Assembly (NCBI RefSeq): GCF_902635505.1
Contig: NC_045431.1
Location: 73,295,501 to 73,359,500, forward strand
Source: Sarcophilus harrisii
Taxonomy: Eukaryota; Chordata; Mammalia; Dasyuromorphia; Dasyuridae
DNA: 64,000 nt
Reading direction: 5' to 3'
The position numbers and the translations under genes were made by a program. This document shows positions 31,880 to 43,634 of this stretch, piece after piece. The first letter of the stretch is position 1. Every line of letters starts with the position of its first letter. Below the pieces are notes generated by a model. It worked only from the letters and a program-made list of their open reading frames with translations. It ran no database searches and was not told the origin of the DNA.

Positions 31880-32900
31880 AGAAATGGAATTACATACTGG
31901 ATTGGGAATATTCTTACAGTTGAAATCTGAGTCCTTTTCTTCCAACAAACTGCCTTATATTGTAAATAAGACTGCTTGTATAATGTCTTGAACCCATATT
32001 GAAGTGAACTGGAATTTAATTGCATGTTAAAAACACTTCCTTTGACAATAGACTACTTTAAACTCAATATTTTAATAAACAGTTTGAAACTTGAACATTA
32101 CAAATGTAAATTCTGACATATTAGAAATAAAATAAAATTGCAGTATTTAGTGCCAATGAGAACATTTTTTGTAATCAATTTTTTAATTAGCCTTTTTCCT
32201 TTATCGAAAGGACAAGGAAAGAGAATTGGATTTTTTAACATTCAATATTAATATAATACACAACTTCTGGCACACATTGCATTATAAACAGCCAACCTTT
32301 TCACCAAACTAAACATGGGGTAGTTCATATTCTTTCAACCAAGTTCATGTAATTAAGAAAGTGTTTTCAAATGAAATAGAATTATCTCGTTTACTCTGCT
32401 ATATTTACATATGTCTTTCATGGAGAGCTATTTGGCAGGAAATCTAGCTGTACTTTAAATAAGCACACTAAAATACTCCTGTAGAGTCTAAAGTTCTGCT
32501 AAAAGGGAAAATCCACACCAATTTGCCTCTGAAAAGGCATTATCATTGCTCTTTTTGCCAGTCTAGAGACAAAACAGAGATTGGAATCTTACCAAAACTC
32601 AGTTATGGATTTTCTTCCCCAAAGCTTTTCCTGTAGCTTCTCATGACCTAATAAAATGGATGGTAGGGAAAGAAATATATAAGCCACCAAATATTTGTAG
32701 AATAATGCAACCCAAAACATGCAGTAAAGTGGGAGTGCTAGGAAAATTGATTCTGTATCTTACATTTGGGGTATTTTAATACCTTTGCCCCTCCAATTTT
32801 TTAATTGTAAATTTGCTTACAATATGAAGCATTTCTGTGAGTGTTGGTCAGAAAATGGAATGCATTTTTTAAAAAAAATCATTAACCTTTAAGCTTCACA
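31880..32900. other. Long AT-rich unique block
   Basis: No repeat family is recognised across about 1 kb, unusual for this window. It includes homeobox-type TAATTA/TTAATTAG words ('tttttaattagcctttttcc'). No open frame is of interest. Possibly constrained noncoding DNA; inference. Confidence 0.35.
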
Positions 32901-33700
32901 GTTTTAGAATTTTGCCCATTTTGCTAACTTTGACAATACTACTATGACAATACTGTCAACGTTTTCCATAGCTTGCTTATCTTGTAGACATTTAGAAGAG
33001 AGGCAAAATATTTTCTTTCTTAGTCCAAAAGTGAAAGATCTGAAAAGAAGGGAGAAGCAGTAGTTCTTGTGACTGGATTGAGACATTAGTTTTCTATGAT
33101 TAAGAGATCTGAATTGTCTTGATTTAAAATTGATTCATCCCTTAGAAAAAGATAGTATCTCCAATGACCATCATATCTGATATACATCTTAGAATGCAGA
33201 AGATGGGGCTTTTGTCTTGAATTCTATAGTAACGCTAAGGAGCAGACTATTAGAAAAGAAAGTAGCAATTCAACATTGTTGTAATGAGACCAAAAATATT
33301 GGGAGGGATAAATAGGGAAGATATAGCATAGCAGACAGCTTTTGTTTCTTCTGGTGGATGGATCAGTAATTGGAGATCTTGTCCTTGGTTTGACTTCCTG
33401 CAAGCAAGATTCCTCTAGTTTTGTGATCTCATACTGAGAAGGCCAATGTAGCCCTAAGGGATGTTCAGAGTAGTAATTTAATTTAATTTTCTTAGAACAA
33501 ATGCATGTGTGCCTGTATCTTTAGAAAGGTTTTCTTTAAATTTCTAGAAGTAACAATTTCTAGAAGTAATTTTTATTAAATTTACATGCTAGTTTTGATC
33601 CAGATATTTCCCCAAAATTCATGTGCTTGTTAAATACTTTCCCCCTTGTATTACGTGTTTTATTCTTTGAGATGTCCAAGACTTGCTAAATAAGAAATAA
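32900..33700. other. Unique sequence
   Basis: No gene. A 15-nt unit 'aatttctagaagtaa' occurs twice in tandem-like arrangement near 33540-33570. Confidence 0.4.
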
Positions 33701-34595
33701 ATCCCATTCTTTTAAATGCACAAGTATATGTATATTAATGATGTTCTTGTCACAATCATTTTATCAACCTGTTAAATGATGAGGAACTTGGAAGAAAGAG
33801 AGGAGAAATGCTGTAAATGAATAGAATTTCCTTGACTAATATTTTGGTTGTCACTGCGGGTTGAATGAGGGATCAAATTATTGCTAGAAACACAAAAGTG
33901 GCACCCTTTCTCTTGCTTGGGGGTACTCTGGAAATTGGGGGCAGCTTTTTTTTTTTTACTCACAGCTGTGTTGCATTTAATTCTATCTTGGAAGTTTGTG
34001 GGAAGAGGAGGTCTGTGCATTTCTACCCCAGCATACAGGTCTGTTCTAAGGCATTGCTAACATTCATTTCTAAACCAATTAATTTTTCTTTACCCCAAGC
34101 TTGTAAAGCACACATGCTTTACTGGAGGCTTACAAATGCCAAGTTAGAAATTAAAAAAAAATCAAACTACATTATTTTTTTTGCACACAAAATTTTGGCA
34201 AAATTCTTTGCTGGAAAAAACACTTATTGCTTTCTGGAATGCTGCTATATCACCAAATGATTAAACAGATTTCTGACAACTTTCTAAATTCACTTTTCTG
34301 CAGACAGTATGAAAAATGAAATATTTCTTTCTCTAGGGTCATATTGGGAGAATCTTGGAAGTGATTGAGCAAGAGACAAGAGCAGGTTTTCCTTCTCATC
34401 TAAACTGATTATGTTGTGTTCCCCTCAATATTCCAAATTCCCACTGAAGTCATGAGAGCATTTTAGGGGCAGAAAATGGACTTTAAATTCCACATACATC
34501 ATAAATTGTAATCCTATCAGAGAAACATACTTCCTATAAGACCTTTAGCAACCCAAAGAAGGAAAACCCAATGCTTGTTGAATTGATTTCATTTT
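33700..34595. other. Unique block with a small hairpin
   Basis: Positions 34103-34122 form a stem-loop: gtaaagca and tgctttac arms with a 4-nt loop. A 131-codon plus-strand frame (33865-34260) overlaps but is Cys/Lys/Phe-rich with no domain. No repeats recognised. Possible conserved element; inference only. Confidence 0.35.
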
Positions 34596-34599
34596 TTTT

Positions 34600-34870
34600 T
34601 TACAATAAATCATTCCTGATCCTATCCTGTCCCTCAAACTATTAATAGCTTCCCTTCCAAATTACCTTGTGTTTACTATATATTATTATTTGTTCATATT
34701 CCATTTATGCTATATGCATATTTGTGTATAGATGCACATATGCTGTGTAGGTATGTGTATACACACACAAACACATATGTACATGTATTCACACACATAA
34801 AATAGCTTTTGTTTCCCCTATTAGAAAGTAAGCTCACTGAGAGGAGGGTTTTTTTAATGCCTTTCTTTAA
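34600..34870 (+). repeat. L2 3' end with internal TA/CA patch
   Basis: 'cttcccttccaaattacctt' precedes a gtatgtgtatacacacac patch. The terminus 'agtaagctcactgagaggag' follows. L2 in sense orientation, interrupted by simple-sequence expansion. Confidence 0.7.
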
Positions 34871-34874
34871 CCTC

Positions 34875-35215
34875 CATTTGATGAATTGTAATGATTTGGA
34901 ATTCACCCTTATAATTATTAGAAAAGTGAAACAGTACAGAAAGGCAGCTTGAAGTAAAGAGATAAAATCTGTCAGAACTCTTGTTCCTCTGATACATCTT
35001 CAATGATGAATTGGAGCAGACATTCTTTCTAAGTCTGTATCATGCATCTCATCCTATGACCAAAATATATTTGGTCTTTCTGATATGGTCTTTCTGGGGC
35101 AGGATACAGAATGACTATCACTTTGCTCATTCTGAACATCCTGGAGAACTGGTCTTGGAGTCCAGAGAATCTTGATTTAAACAGTGGTTCCATGGGTCAA
35201 GGTCTCAGTCCTCTG
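34875..35215. other. Unique sequence
   Basis: No gene. Possible short SINE-head remnant at 35150-35200. Confidence 0.35.
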
Positions 35216-35221
35216 ATCAGA

Positions 35222-35425
35222 GTTGTTGTCATGTTTCAGTCATTCTGATTCTTTGCGACTCCATTTGTGGTTTTCTTGGCAAAGATACTGCTATTTTCTT
35301 CTCCAGCTCATTTTACAAAAGAGGAACTGAGGCAAATTAGATTAAAGTGACTTACCCAGGGACATCCAGCTAGTAAGTGTCTGAAGCTGTATTTGAACTG
35401 ACAAAGAGGAATCTCCCTGACTTTA
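35222..35425 (-). repeat. Marsupial WSINE1-type SINE, antisense
   Basis: Reverse complement signature: 'ctttgcgactccatttgtgg', 'ttttcttggcaaagatactg', 'tctccagctcattttacaaa' and 'agtgacttacccagggacat'. It covers the tail and core; the head is cut short. Confidence 0.9.
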
Positions 35426-35427
35426 CT

Positions 35428-35640
35428 GTGCCACTTAAATTCAAATTTATCATCTGTGTGGGCAAGGGACTTAACACCTGGTTGCCTCAGTTTTCCCAAT
35501 TCTAAAATGGGGGCACTAATAATAACTCCTTCACAGGGTTGTTGTGAGGATTAAATAAGGTTATATTTGGGAAGCATTTAGTACAGTGCCTGGCACATTG
35601 TAGATACTGTACAAATGCTTATTCCCTTCTCCTTCCTTGG
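35428..35640 (+). repeat. Marsupial SINE/MIR, sense
   Basis: 'gggcaagggacttaacacct', 'ttctaaaatgggggcactaa', 'cagggttgttgtgaggatta' and 'cagtgcctggcacattgtag'. It lies head to head with the antisense SINE just before it. Confidence 0.88.
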
Positions 35641-35859
35641 TCTTACTTGCTGAATGATTGATTGAATGAATGAATATATAATTGTTTCAGAACTGAGCTG
35701 AACCAGAATGCTAAAGTCATTGGGGATTGGGGGTAGGAATAAGTAAGGAAAGGCTCATGGAGTCTTGTTCGTGGAATCCTTTAGGATGCTAAATATGAAA
35801 ACTCAAAGAAATAAGATATAACAATACTCATGAGTTGGATGGTTTTTGGTGAATGTGTT

Positions 35860-36000
35860 AGTCTGTTAATAAACATTTATTAAGCGCCAACTATGAGCCA
35901 GGTACTATGCTAAGCACTGGAAATACAAAGAAAGCAAAAACAGAGGCCCTACTCCTTTCAAGGAACTCACATTTTAATGGGCCAATAATGTCAGGCTAAT
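35860..36000 (-). repeat. L2 terminus, antisense
   Basis: 'aaacatttattaagcgccaa', 'gccaggtactatgctaagca' and 'caaggaactcacattttaat' are reverse-complement L2 end. Confidence 0.88.
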
Positions 36001-36004
36001 AGGT

Positions 36005-36785
36005 TACTTTAGACAAAAACCACTTGCAAATTTAATCATGTTTTTTCTTTATTAATTGGGGAGCCAAAGAAGTCCCTCATAAAAAGCAAGCACAAGACTA
36101 GACTTGACCTTATGTTGGCTACCCTTAACATCCACGAAAAGAACATTGCCCAGGACTAAGATTAGTTCTAGCAGCTGTCCCTCCCTGATCATTCCTGTCA
36201 TACTGTTTAGGTTTTTGATAAATGTTTGGCAAGTTTAATTGAGTTGAAAATGGAATTGAATAGGTTAGGATGTTCACAGAAGAAGGGCCTTGCCATTATT
36301 ATTCACGCTATAAGAAATTCTCCCCATCATTGACTGATTTGCAAAACTGTTTTGATGTATGAGACTGATCTGCAAGATCTATTATTGGCAGCACTTTATG
36401 GATCTTTAGAAAGCTCCCTTAGGCTACTCCAGCTGTTTTCTGGTATCACATATCTAACAAAGATACAATTGCTCATTGGCAAATTAACTCAAAATCACTT
36501 CCATTTTCAAATCAGTTTCAAAAACAATTATTGGAAAATCTCCATGAGAACAAAGATGCTATTGTTGTTCTGGCAAAACAGCAAATGCATTGATTCCTCT
36601 CTTTTTCTTCATTTCTACTTTCACCTGATATCAATTGTTCTTGTCATAGAAGGACATGGGATTATAAGACCACTCTTTTGGAAGGACAGATCATTAGAAA
36701 CCTAAAATTCAGAAAAAGAATTTATTGCTGCTGGATATGCTAGGATGAATTTAGTCTCTTTTGGTCTGTTGCCTCAAAAATCTGT
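36005..36785. other. Unique sequence
   Basis: A 117-codon frame at 36352-36705 is L/F/I-rich with no recognised domain. No repeats recognised. Confidence 0.4.
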
Positions 36786-36789
36786 TGCA

Positions 36790-37085
36790 GTAATTATTCA
36801 ATCAACTAGCATTTATTAAGCACCTACTGTGTGTCAGGCACCATGCAAGTGAATCCTGGGGACACAAAGAAAGACAAAAAAACCAGTTTCTTCTGTCAAA
36901 GAGCTCACTGTCTAATGGGATAGTCAACATGTAAACAATTCTGTGCAAACAAAGTATACACAGAATTAATTGGGAATAGTCTCAGAGGGAAGATACTAAG
37001 ATTAAGGAGAACTGGAAAAAACTTCTGTCAGAAGATAAGACTTCAACTAAGACTTAATAAAAGCTAGGAGGCAGAGATGAGAAGG
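36790..37085 (-). repeat. L2 3' end, antisense, about 300 bp
   Basis: 'agcatttattaagcacctac', 'gtgtgtcaggcaccatgcaa', 'caaagagctcactgtctaat' and 'cttctgtcagaagataagac' are a collinear reverse-complement L2 match. Confidence 0.9.
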
Positions 37086-37089
37086 AAAA

Positions 37090-37370
37090 TTTGGATACAC
37101 AATTTTCATTGAAGAGGAATTTTCATATGTAACAATCATCCCGATTCCCTTATCTCTTTTTCTTGGAATTTGCTTTATTAAAGTAAAAAGTGAAAGGAAA
37201 CTAAATCTAGTTAGGGGAACTCTGACAGAAATGTGAAGATCATTATAGCATTTAGTCTTAGTGCTGAAATCTAGTTAGGCAGCTGTCCTTAAACCATTGG
37301 TTTTACTTTTTTTGAACCTGGATATGATTTATATATTTATATTATTAAATTACTGAGCATGACTTCATTT
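37090..37370. other. Unique sequence
   Basis: Nothing recognised. Confidence 0.35.
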
Positions 37371-37371
37371 A

Positions 37372-37470
37372 AAAATGAGAGCTAATGTGGTATAGTGGCT
37401 GGAGAGCTGCTCTTGGATTCAGGAAGAACTGGGTTCAAAGCTTGCCTCTGACACTAATTGGCTGTTGTCA
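37372..37470 (+). repeat. Marsupial SINE head fragment
   Basis: 'gtggtatagtggctggagag' and 'actgggttcaaagcttgcct' form the tRNA-like head, truncated after 'ctgacactaattggctg'. The head is not a functional tRNA. Confidence 0.8.
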
Positions 37471-37474
37471 TTCA

Positions 37475-38065
37475 ACCTTTCAATTCTGCAACCAAGTCTC
37501 CAAGTCCATGTTGTATAGAGAAAGTGCAAATCTTAATTAATAGAGGAAATTTCTCCTTGGGAGCACCTTACGCTTATGAAATTACAGATGTGGTAAAAAA
37601 TAAAAGTAAAAATGGAATTATTGAGTGTGAACCTAGACACTATATGCCTGTTATTCAAAGATCCAGCTAAATTCAGAAAGGCTTATATCCAGAAATTTGA
37701 TTGTGGAATGATAAACATTTTTGGAGGGCAGAAAAACTCATGAAAATCATCTCATAAGTTAAAAAGAGATTGTGGTCTGAAGCAATGGAGGAAGCACGCT
37801 CTGAGCCATAATGAGGAAATCAACAATCCTTCAAGTATTACAATATTATTGAATTTTAAATGACTGTCATTTTGATTTTCTTTTTATTGAACCCAACTAA
37901 TATTTCAGTCAATGTGAAGACTATGGGTTTTATCAATCAGTCAATCAACCAATATTGAATTACTTACTATGTGTGATGAATCATGGTAGGTAATGGAGAT
38001 AGGAAAATGAAATTATATTATTTTTGAGGAAAAATATGAACAGTTGTACACATATATAAAATATG
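37475..38065. other. Unique sequence with a weak L2 relic
   Basis: A weak antisense L2 terminus may lie at 37935-38010 ('cttactatgtgtgatgaatc'). Otherwise nothing recognised. Confidence 0.35.
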
Positions 38066-38069
38066 TACA

Positions 38070-38290
38070 ATACTGATACCTAATATTTATTTAATACTTT
38101 ACAATTTACAAAGCACTTTAAAAATCTCACTTGATCTTTATAGCAACCCTAGGAGGGATGTGCCTTTATTATCCTCATTTTATAGTTAAAAAATTTGAGG
38201 CTCAGAACAGTTGTGACTATCTTTAAATTAAGGTCTTCCTGCTTCTAAGTCCAAAATTCTGTCCACCATACCAGTAGCCACTGCAAAATG
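38070..38290 (+). repeat. MIR3-like SINE
   Basis: 'caatttacaaagcactttaa', 'gatctttatagcaaccctag', 'tcattttatagttaaaaaat' and 'ttaaggtcttcctgcttcta' follow the MIR3 order. Confidence 0.85.
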
Positions 38291-38359
38291 AACACAGACT
38301 AAATACCATTTAATGTAATGTCCAGATTTCTTCCCTAAAGCCCAGTCTTCTGGATAGGA

Positions 38360-38650
38360 AGTAAACAGGAACTTTTTATGACAGCTAAGAACTAGAAATA
38401 AAGTTAATGCTCACCAATTTATGAAATGTCACACAAACTGTGATGTATGAATACATTCATATACTATAGTATAGTAAGACATAATGAATATTAAAATTCA
38501 AGGAAACATGAGAAGGCTTATATGAACTAGTATAGCTTCAAGTGAGCAAAACCCAGAGAATAATTTTCTTAATGACCATAATAATGTAAATGACAATTAT
38601 ACTAACGCTACCAAGGATCTGATAAAAGCAATGATCAATCTGGATTTCTG
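38360..38650 (+). repeat. L1 3' region fragment, sense
   Basis: 'ctaagaactagaaataaagt', 'actgtgatgtatgaatacat', 'gcttatatgaactagtatag' and 'gtgagcaaaacccagagaat' correspond to the L1 3' UTR (usually 'aactgatgcagagtgaaatg'). It is diverged and on the opposite strand to the L1 that follows. Confidence 0.6.
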
Positions 38651-38905
38651 ACCTCCCTCCACTTAGCAGAAATGTGATAGACTATGGGCAGTAGTGTGCT
38701 GCAGACAGCTTGAGGAAGGTTTAGAGAAGTGATTATTAAATTTCACTGCTAGCATTTACATTACAGGAACTGGCAAACATTACAAAGCAAGACTTGATTT
38801 ATTGTTTTGTTGATTGGACAGACTTGGGAAATTGATGGAGAAATGACTAGTAAATTGAATTACAAAGTGTGCTATGCTCACATTTTTGTAGAAGATGACT
38901 TATTA
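38650..38905. other. Unique spacer
   Basis: Nothing recognised. Confidence 0.35.
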
Positions 38906-38909
38906 GCTA

Positions 38910-41715
38910 AAAAATGTTAAATATTTATTTCATTAAATATTTCTCAATTACATTGGGGAAAAATTAACATTATGTTTTTAACATTTTGAGTTCTGAATTC
39001 TTTCCCCACCTCATGTTCCTTTACCTTAAGAAAAGAAGACAAGACATTTGATATGAGAAAGAAACATACTAAAAAAAAAATAAAAAAAAAACAGAAAATG
39101 AAAAAGTATGTTTGAACCTACATTTAGATTTCATCATTTCTCTCTTTGGAGGTGGATAGCGATTTTCATCATGGATCCTTTGGAGTTGTTTTGGATCAAT
39201 GTCTTGTTCAGAGTAGCTAAAGCTTTTTATTATTATTGTTACTTGGTACAATGTTCTCCTGTTTTGCCACAAGTCAAATAAGTCTTTGCAGGTGTTTATG
39301 ACCCATACTTCTCACCATAGCACAGTATTCTATCACAATTAATTTAGCCATTTCCAAATGATGTACATAGCCTCAATTTCCAATTCCTTGCCATCACAAA
39401 AAGAGCTAGTATAAATATTTTTGTACATATTGGCTGGTTTCCTTTTTCCTTAATCTCTTTGAGCTAGAGTGGTATTTCTAGGTCAAAGGGTAGCAAGAGT
39501 TTTAACACCCTTTGAGTATATATCTAAAAGGTTGGATCAGTTCACAACTCTAACAATAGGGCATTAATGTCCCAATTTTCCCACAACCCTCGCAACATGT
39601 CATTTTCCTCTTTTGTCATGTTAGCCAATATAACAAGTGTGAGGTAGTACCTCAGAGTTTTTTTTTTTTTTTTAAATTTGCGTTTTTCTAATCAGTAGTG
39701 ATTTAAAACATTTATTCATATGATTATAGATGGCTTTGATTTCACCATCTAAAAACTACCTATTTGTATCCTCTGAGTATTTATCAATGGGAGGAATGGC
39801 ACTTACTTTTAGAAATTTTTCTTTATTCCCTATATATATGAGAAATGAGATCTTTAATGGAGAAACTTGCTATAAAATTTCATCCCCCTTTTCCTGCTTT
39901 CCTTCTGATTTTGGCTTCATTAGTTTTATTTGTGAAAAAGCTTTTAATTCATGTAATTAAAAATATCCATATTATTCCCATGATCCCGTCCCCTCCCCCC
40001 CTGCCTTTTTCTCTCACATAAATTTTTCCCTTATGCACAGATCTGAATGGTAAATTTTTGTATGCTCCTCTAGTTTATTTGTGATATCACCATTTATACG
40101 GTGTGAAATGTTAGTCTATGCCTAATTTCTGCCAAATTACCTATTGCTGGTCTCAAGTTTTTCCAGCAATTTTCTTCAAATGCTAAGTTCTTACCCCAAA
40201 AGCTTAGCTCTTAGAGTTTATAAAAAAAAAAAAATAATCTTCATGATCATTTACTATCATATATGGTTTACAAATATATTCCACTGATCCATGATTTTAT
40301 TTCTTTATTATTATTTTAATATTTCTATTTTTCCCAGTTACATATAAAACACTTTTTTACATTGGTTTTTAAAACTTTGAGTTCCAGATTCTTTCTACCT
40401 CCTCCTCCCCTCCCCACCCCCACATTGAGAAAGCATATGTATTCTTCTCTTCTTTAGTATTAGCTTGTTTTGATGATTACCACTTTGTGCTAAAGTTTGA
40501 AATCTGGTACTGTTAGGCTTCTTTCTAATCACATTTTCCTTTGATATTTTTGACCTTTTGTTTTTCAGAAGAATTTTATTATTCTTTTACCTCCATAAAA
40601 CATTTTTTGGGTGGTTTGATTGATATAGCACTGAATCAGTGAATTAGGTACGTAGGATGGTTATTTTTATTACATTGACTCAGTCTACCCATGAGTAATT
40701 AGTAGATCTATTTCTGTGAAAAATGTTTTGTAATTGTGTTCATGTATTTCCTGGGTTTGTTTAGTCAGATTGATTCCCAAGTATTTTATATTGTCTACAA
40801 TTCTTTCAAATAAAATTTCTTGTTCTATCTTTTACTACTGAGTTGTGTTAGTAGTCTATTAAAAAATGCAATGATTTACATGGCTTTATTTTATATCCTT
40901 TTTATTGTTTTCCACTTATATTTTTGTATTATCCTTTTGTGTTGTTGTCTCATTGCTAAAGTTGTTAATTATTTCAACTAGTTTTTTAGTTAATTCATTA
41001 GGGTTCTCTTAGTATGCCATCATATGACCTGCAAAGAGTGATAGTCATTTATCCTTGTTGCCTATTCTAATTTGTTCAGTTTCTTTTTCTTGTCTTACTG
41101 CTATAGCTAGAAATTATAGAATAAAATTGAATAATAGTGATGATAATGGACATCGTTGTTTCACTCCTGATCTTATTGGGAAGACTTAACATTTATATTT
41201 ATTATAGATAATGCTTGACATTGCTTTTAGACTACTTATTTTAAGATTTCAAAATTTCCTGAATTTTTAATAGAAATAAATGATACTATATTTTGTCAAA
41301 GGCTTTATCTGTATCTCTTATCATAATCCTATTTTTTTGTTATTATGTTTATAATTTTCTAATATTGAATTAGTACTACATTTCTGGTATAAATCTCACT
41401 TGGTCATAGTGTGTGATCTTTATGATATACTGCTATAATCTTCTTGCTAGTATTTTAAATTGTTTTGCATTTATATTTATTAGGAAAATTGATCTATAGT
41501 TTTCTTTGTTTTTGCTCTTTCTGATTTGAATATCAAAACCATATTTTTATCATAAAAGGAATTTAATAGGATTCCTTCTTTACTTATTTTTTTTTTTTTT
41601 AAAAAAACGTTTATATAGTATTGGGATTAATTGTTCCTTAAATGTTTGGCAGAATTCACTTGGAAATTTATCTGGTCCTGAGAATTTTTTCTTAGGGAAA
41701 ATGTATGGATACATG
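38910..41715 (-). mobile_element. LINE-1, 5'-truncated and decayed
   Basis: On the plus strand the reverse complement of L1 is read from its 3' end: 3' UTR ('tagcacagtattctatcaca', 'ggtcaaagggtagcaagagt', 'tctaatcagtagtgatttaa'), then ORF2 3' part, then the RT region ('aataatagtgatgataatgg'). It ends at 'tctggtcctgagaattttt', the usual ORF2 segment before the RT. No long open frame remains. A second L1 3' tail is nested at about 40300-40435. Confidence 0.88.
40300..40435 (-). repeat. L1 3'-end fragment nested in L1
   Basis: 'ttcccagttacatataaaac' and 'aaactttgagttccagattc' followed by a C-rich stretch and 'cattgagaaagcatatg' is the extreme 3' end of an L1, antisense. It sits inside ORF2-derived sequence, so it is a later short insertion. 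Confidence 0.7.
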
Positions 41716-41719
41716 AGGA

Positions 41720-42180
41720 GAAATTTGTACACTAATTCTTAATATATACCAAGTACTTTAGTACTTAAAGAGACATCCCTGTGTCTCTTGATACATGTAG
41801 TTTTATTTAAAACAAAATAAATTTTATTCAGTATTTAGTCATGTGGGACTACATCAGTTATGCTACAGAGTTATTTAGTATTCTAATATGGCTAAGTTCA
41901 AGGAAGAGTTAGGTAAATACATGGCAATAGATAATTACATCAAGGAGAGTTGACATGTTAACTAACATTACATACCTTAATGTTTTTGATTGATGCTTTA
42001 GAGGGCAATTCCCATATCCTCTCAAGATACAACTATTTCTTGGTATTGTTGTCAGAAATAGATAGATGCCTAGTTTGATTTGACTCATTATGAAATTTCT
42101 TATCAGTTTACATTCTTATAACCAAAATATATGACAGAATAGGAAGATTAGAAGTTCTTAGGTTCATTATTATTCCCATC
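41720..42180. other. AT-rich unique sequence
   Basis: No recognised gene or repeat. Contains 'agagacatccctgtgtctct', a near-palindrome. Confidence 0.35.
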
Positions 42181-42184
42181 ATTG

Positions 42185-42320
42185 GTTATTATTTGTGATT
42201 ATGGAAACATTGTTTAATAACTTGGAGCCTCAATTTTCTCATCTGTGAAATGAGAATAATAACAATTACATTGTTTCCTTCACAAGGTTATTGTGGGAAA
42301 TCTGCTTTATAGATAGTAAA
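42185..42320 (+). repeat. MIR 3' half
   Basis: 'ttttctcatctgtgaaatga' and 'caaggttattgtgggaaatc' match MIR. Confidence 0.75.
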
Positions 42321-42457
42321 AAAAAATGACAAATATGATACATTATTATAATAAAAAAGATGATTAACAATTTATACTTCGTACAACATTTGAGCACAGA
42401 TATATTATCTTTACACTTAATAATAGAAGAAAAGTAAATAGGAAAAATTATTTAGAA

Positions 42458-42646
42458 AAGTGATTCTTAAGCTCAGGTCTGTGAACTTAATAAAAATGTA
42501 ATCGTATCTTAATATAATTTATTTCCTTTGTAATCCAGCATAATTTATTTATGCATTTAATTTTAATCATTATTCCTAGAAGGGGTCCTTAGGCTTTACC
42601 AGACTGCCAAATAGATTCATGCCATATGAAAAGTTAAGGACCCCTT
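42458..42646. mobile_element. Nonautonomous hAT-like DNA transposon remnant
   Basis: The left end resembles 'caggggttcttaacct' and the right end reads 'aagttaaggacccctt', its inverted repeat. The inner sequence ('agaaggggtccttaggcttt', 'accagactgccaaat') matches the same family as 45349-45757, here with an internal deletion. Confidence 0.65.
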
Positions 42647-42734
42647 ATCTAAATCCTTTCACTCAAATCAAATACATGTTATAATCTATTTTTATTTACT
42701 TCAGGACAAATCACATCAAGATAGGATGTAATAC

Positions 42735-42930
42735 TTTAGGTTTGCAAATGCTTTGCATGCATTTTCTGAATGTACCTCCTCCCCCTAACAATCCTATGAG
42801 GTGAGTGCCTCCATTATACAGATAATGAGACTGAGGCTCAGTGGTATTAAATGATTTTTCCCTAGGATCATCTAACTGGTAAATTCTAGATGCAATATTC
42901 AAATCCAAGTTGTCCCTTGATGATTCCTCA
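42735..42930 (+). repeat. MIR3-like SINE
   Basis: 'acaatcctatgaggtgagtg', 'cattatacagataatgagac' and 'ctaggatcatctaactggta' are the family core. Confidence 0.85.
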
Positions 42931-42974
42931 GGAGACTTTTACATTGTATTTATACTATCTCCAAAATATATGTT

Positions 42975-43398
42975 AGTTAACAACATTTAAATAATGCTTT
43001 AAAATTTATAAAACAGTTTACATATTTTGTCCTTGTTGAGTCAGAATAATCTTGGCAAATAGATCTCAACTTCTTCAACTGTCAATTGTGATCAAGTGGG
43101 CTGAATATAGGGGTTGCAAAATTATGATTTATTATCCATTTGTATACTTATTCTATGTATCTATATGTAAGATACATAATTATTTCATGTAAGATTATGT
43201 AAAAATATCTCAGGCAAAAAGGGGTGATGAGTGGAAAAAGTTTAAGAATCTCTGAAGTAGATAACATGGTCATACTTATCCCTATTTTACAGCAGTTAAA
43301 GACTTTTCCTGGGGTAATCCAGGTTAGGAGTAAATAAGGTAGAATTTCAAAGAAGTCCTTTTTGATTCCACATTCAGTCCTTAACTCTACAACACATA
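42975..43398 (+). repeat. MIR3-like SINE split by a nested insertion
   Basis: The 5' part is at 42975-43070 ('aaatttataaaacagtttac', 'gaataatcttggcaaataga'). The 3' part resumes at about 43255 ('cttatccctattttacagca', 'ggggtaatccaggttaggag'). Confidence 0.65.
43071..43254. mobile_element. Short nested DNA-transposon-like element
   Basis: About 185 bp separates two halves of a MIR3-like SINE. It reads 'ggggttgcaaaattatgatt', 'gtatacttattctatgtatc' and 'aaaaaggggtgatgagtgg', ending 'agtttaagaatctctg'. I recall this as a dispersed mammalian repeat with hAT-like ends, but I cannot name it. Confidence 0.45.
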
Positions 43399-43399
43399 A

Positions 43400-43500
43400 T
43401 TTAGCCACAAATTTTGATTATACCTAGGATTCCTTCGAATGAAGTTTTCCAAAAACAAGTAAACAAAAAGATTTCCAGTAAAATATGTCTTAAAAATTCT
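43400..43500. other. Spacer before U6 copy
   Basis: A-rich. No recognised repeat and no proximal sequence element of the U6 type upstream. Confidence 0.4.
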
Positions 43501-43506
43501 GTCTCT

Positions 43507-43611
43507 GTGCTCGCTTTGGCAGCACATATACTAAAATTGGACTGATACAGAGAAGATTAGCAAGGCCCCTGTGCAAGGATGACATGAAAATTTGTGAAGC
43601 ATTCTATATTT
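43507..43611 (+). pseudogene. U6 snRNA retropseudogene
   Basis: 105 nt, collinear with vertebrate U6 from 'gtgctcgctttggcagcaca' through 'gaagattagcaaggcccctg' to 'gcattctatattt'. There are about ten differences, most of them CpG-decay type (cgg to tgg, cgc to tgc, cgtg to tgtg). A nine-A tail follows. The copy is flanked by imperfect target-site duplications, tctgtctct (43498-43506) and tatgtctct (43623-43631), 8 of 9 matching. This shows LINE-mediated retroposition. U6 normally acts at the catalytic centre of the spliceosome and is made by Pol III from an upstream PSE/TATA promoter, which is absent here, so this copy is unlikely to be expressed. Confidence 0.93.
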
Positions 43612-43634
43612 AAAAAAAAATATATGTCTCTATG

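Noticed and set aside
33865-34260. 131-codon plus-strand frame
   Set aside because: Starts in ordinary AT-rich DNA, contains F and K homopolymer runs from oligo-T and oligo-A, and shows no domain.
43507-43611. Functional U6 snRNA gene
   Set aside because: A-tail, flanking duplications, about ten changes and no upstream Pol III promoter elements.
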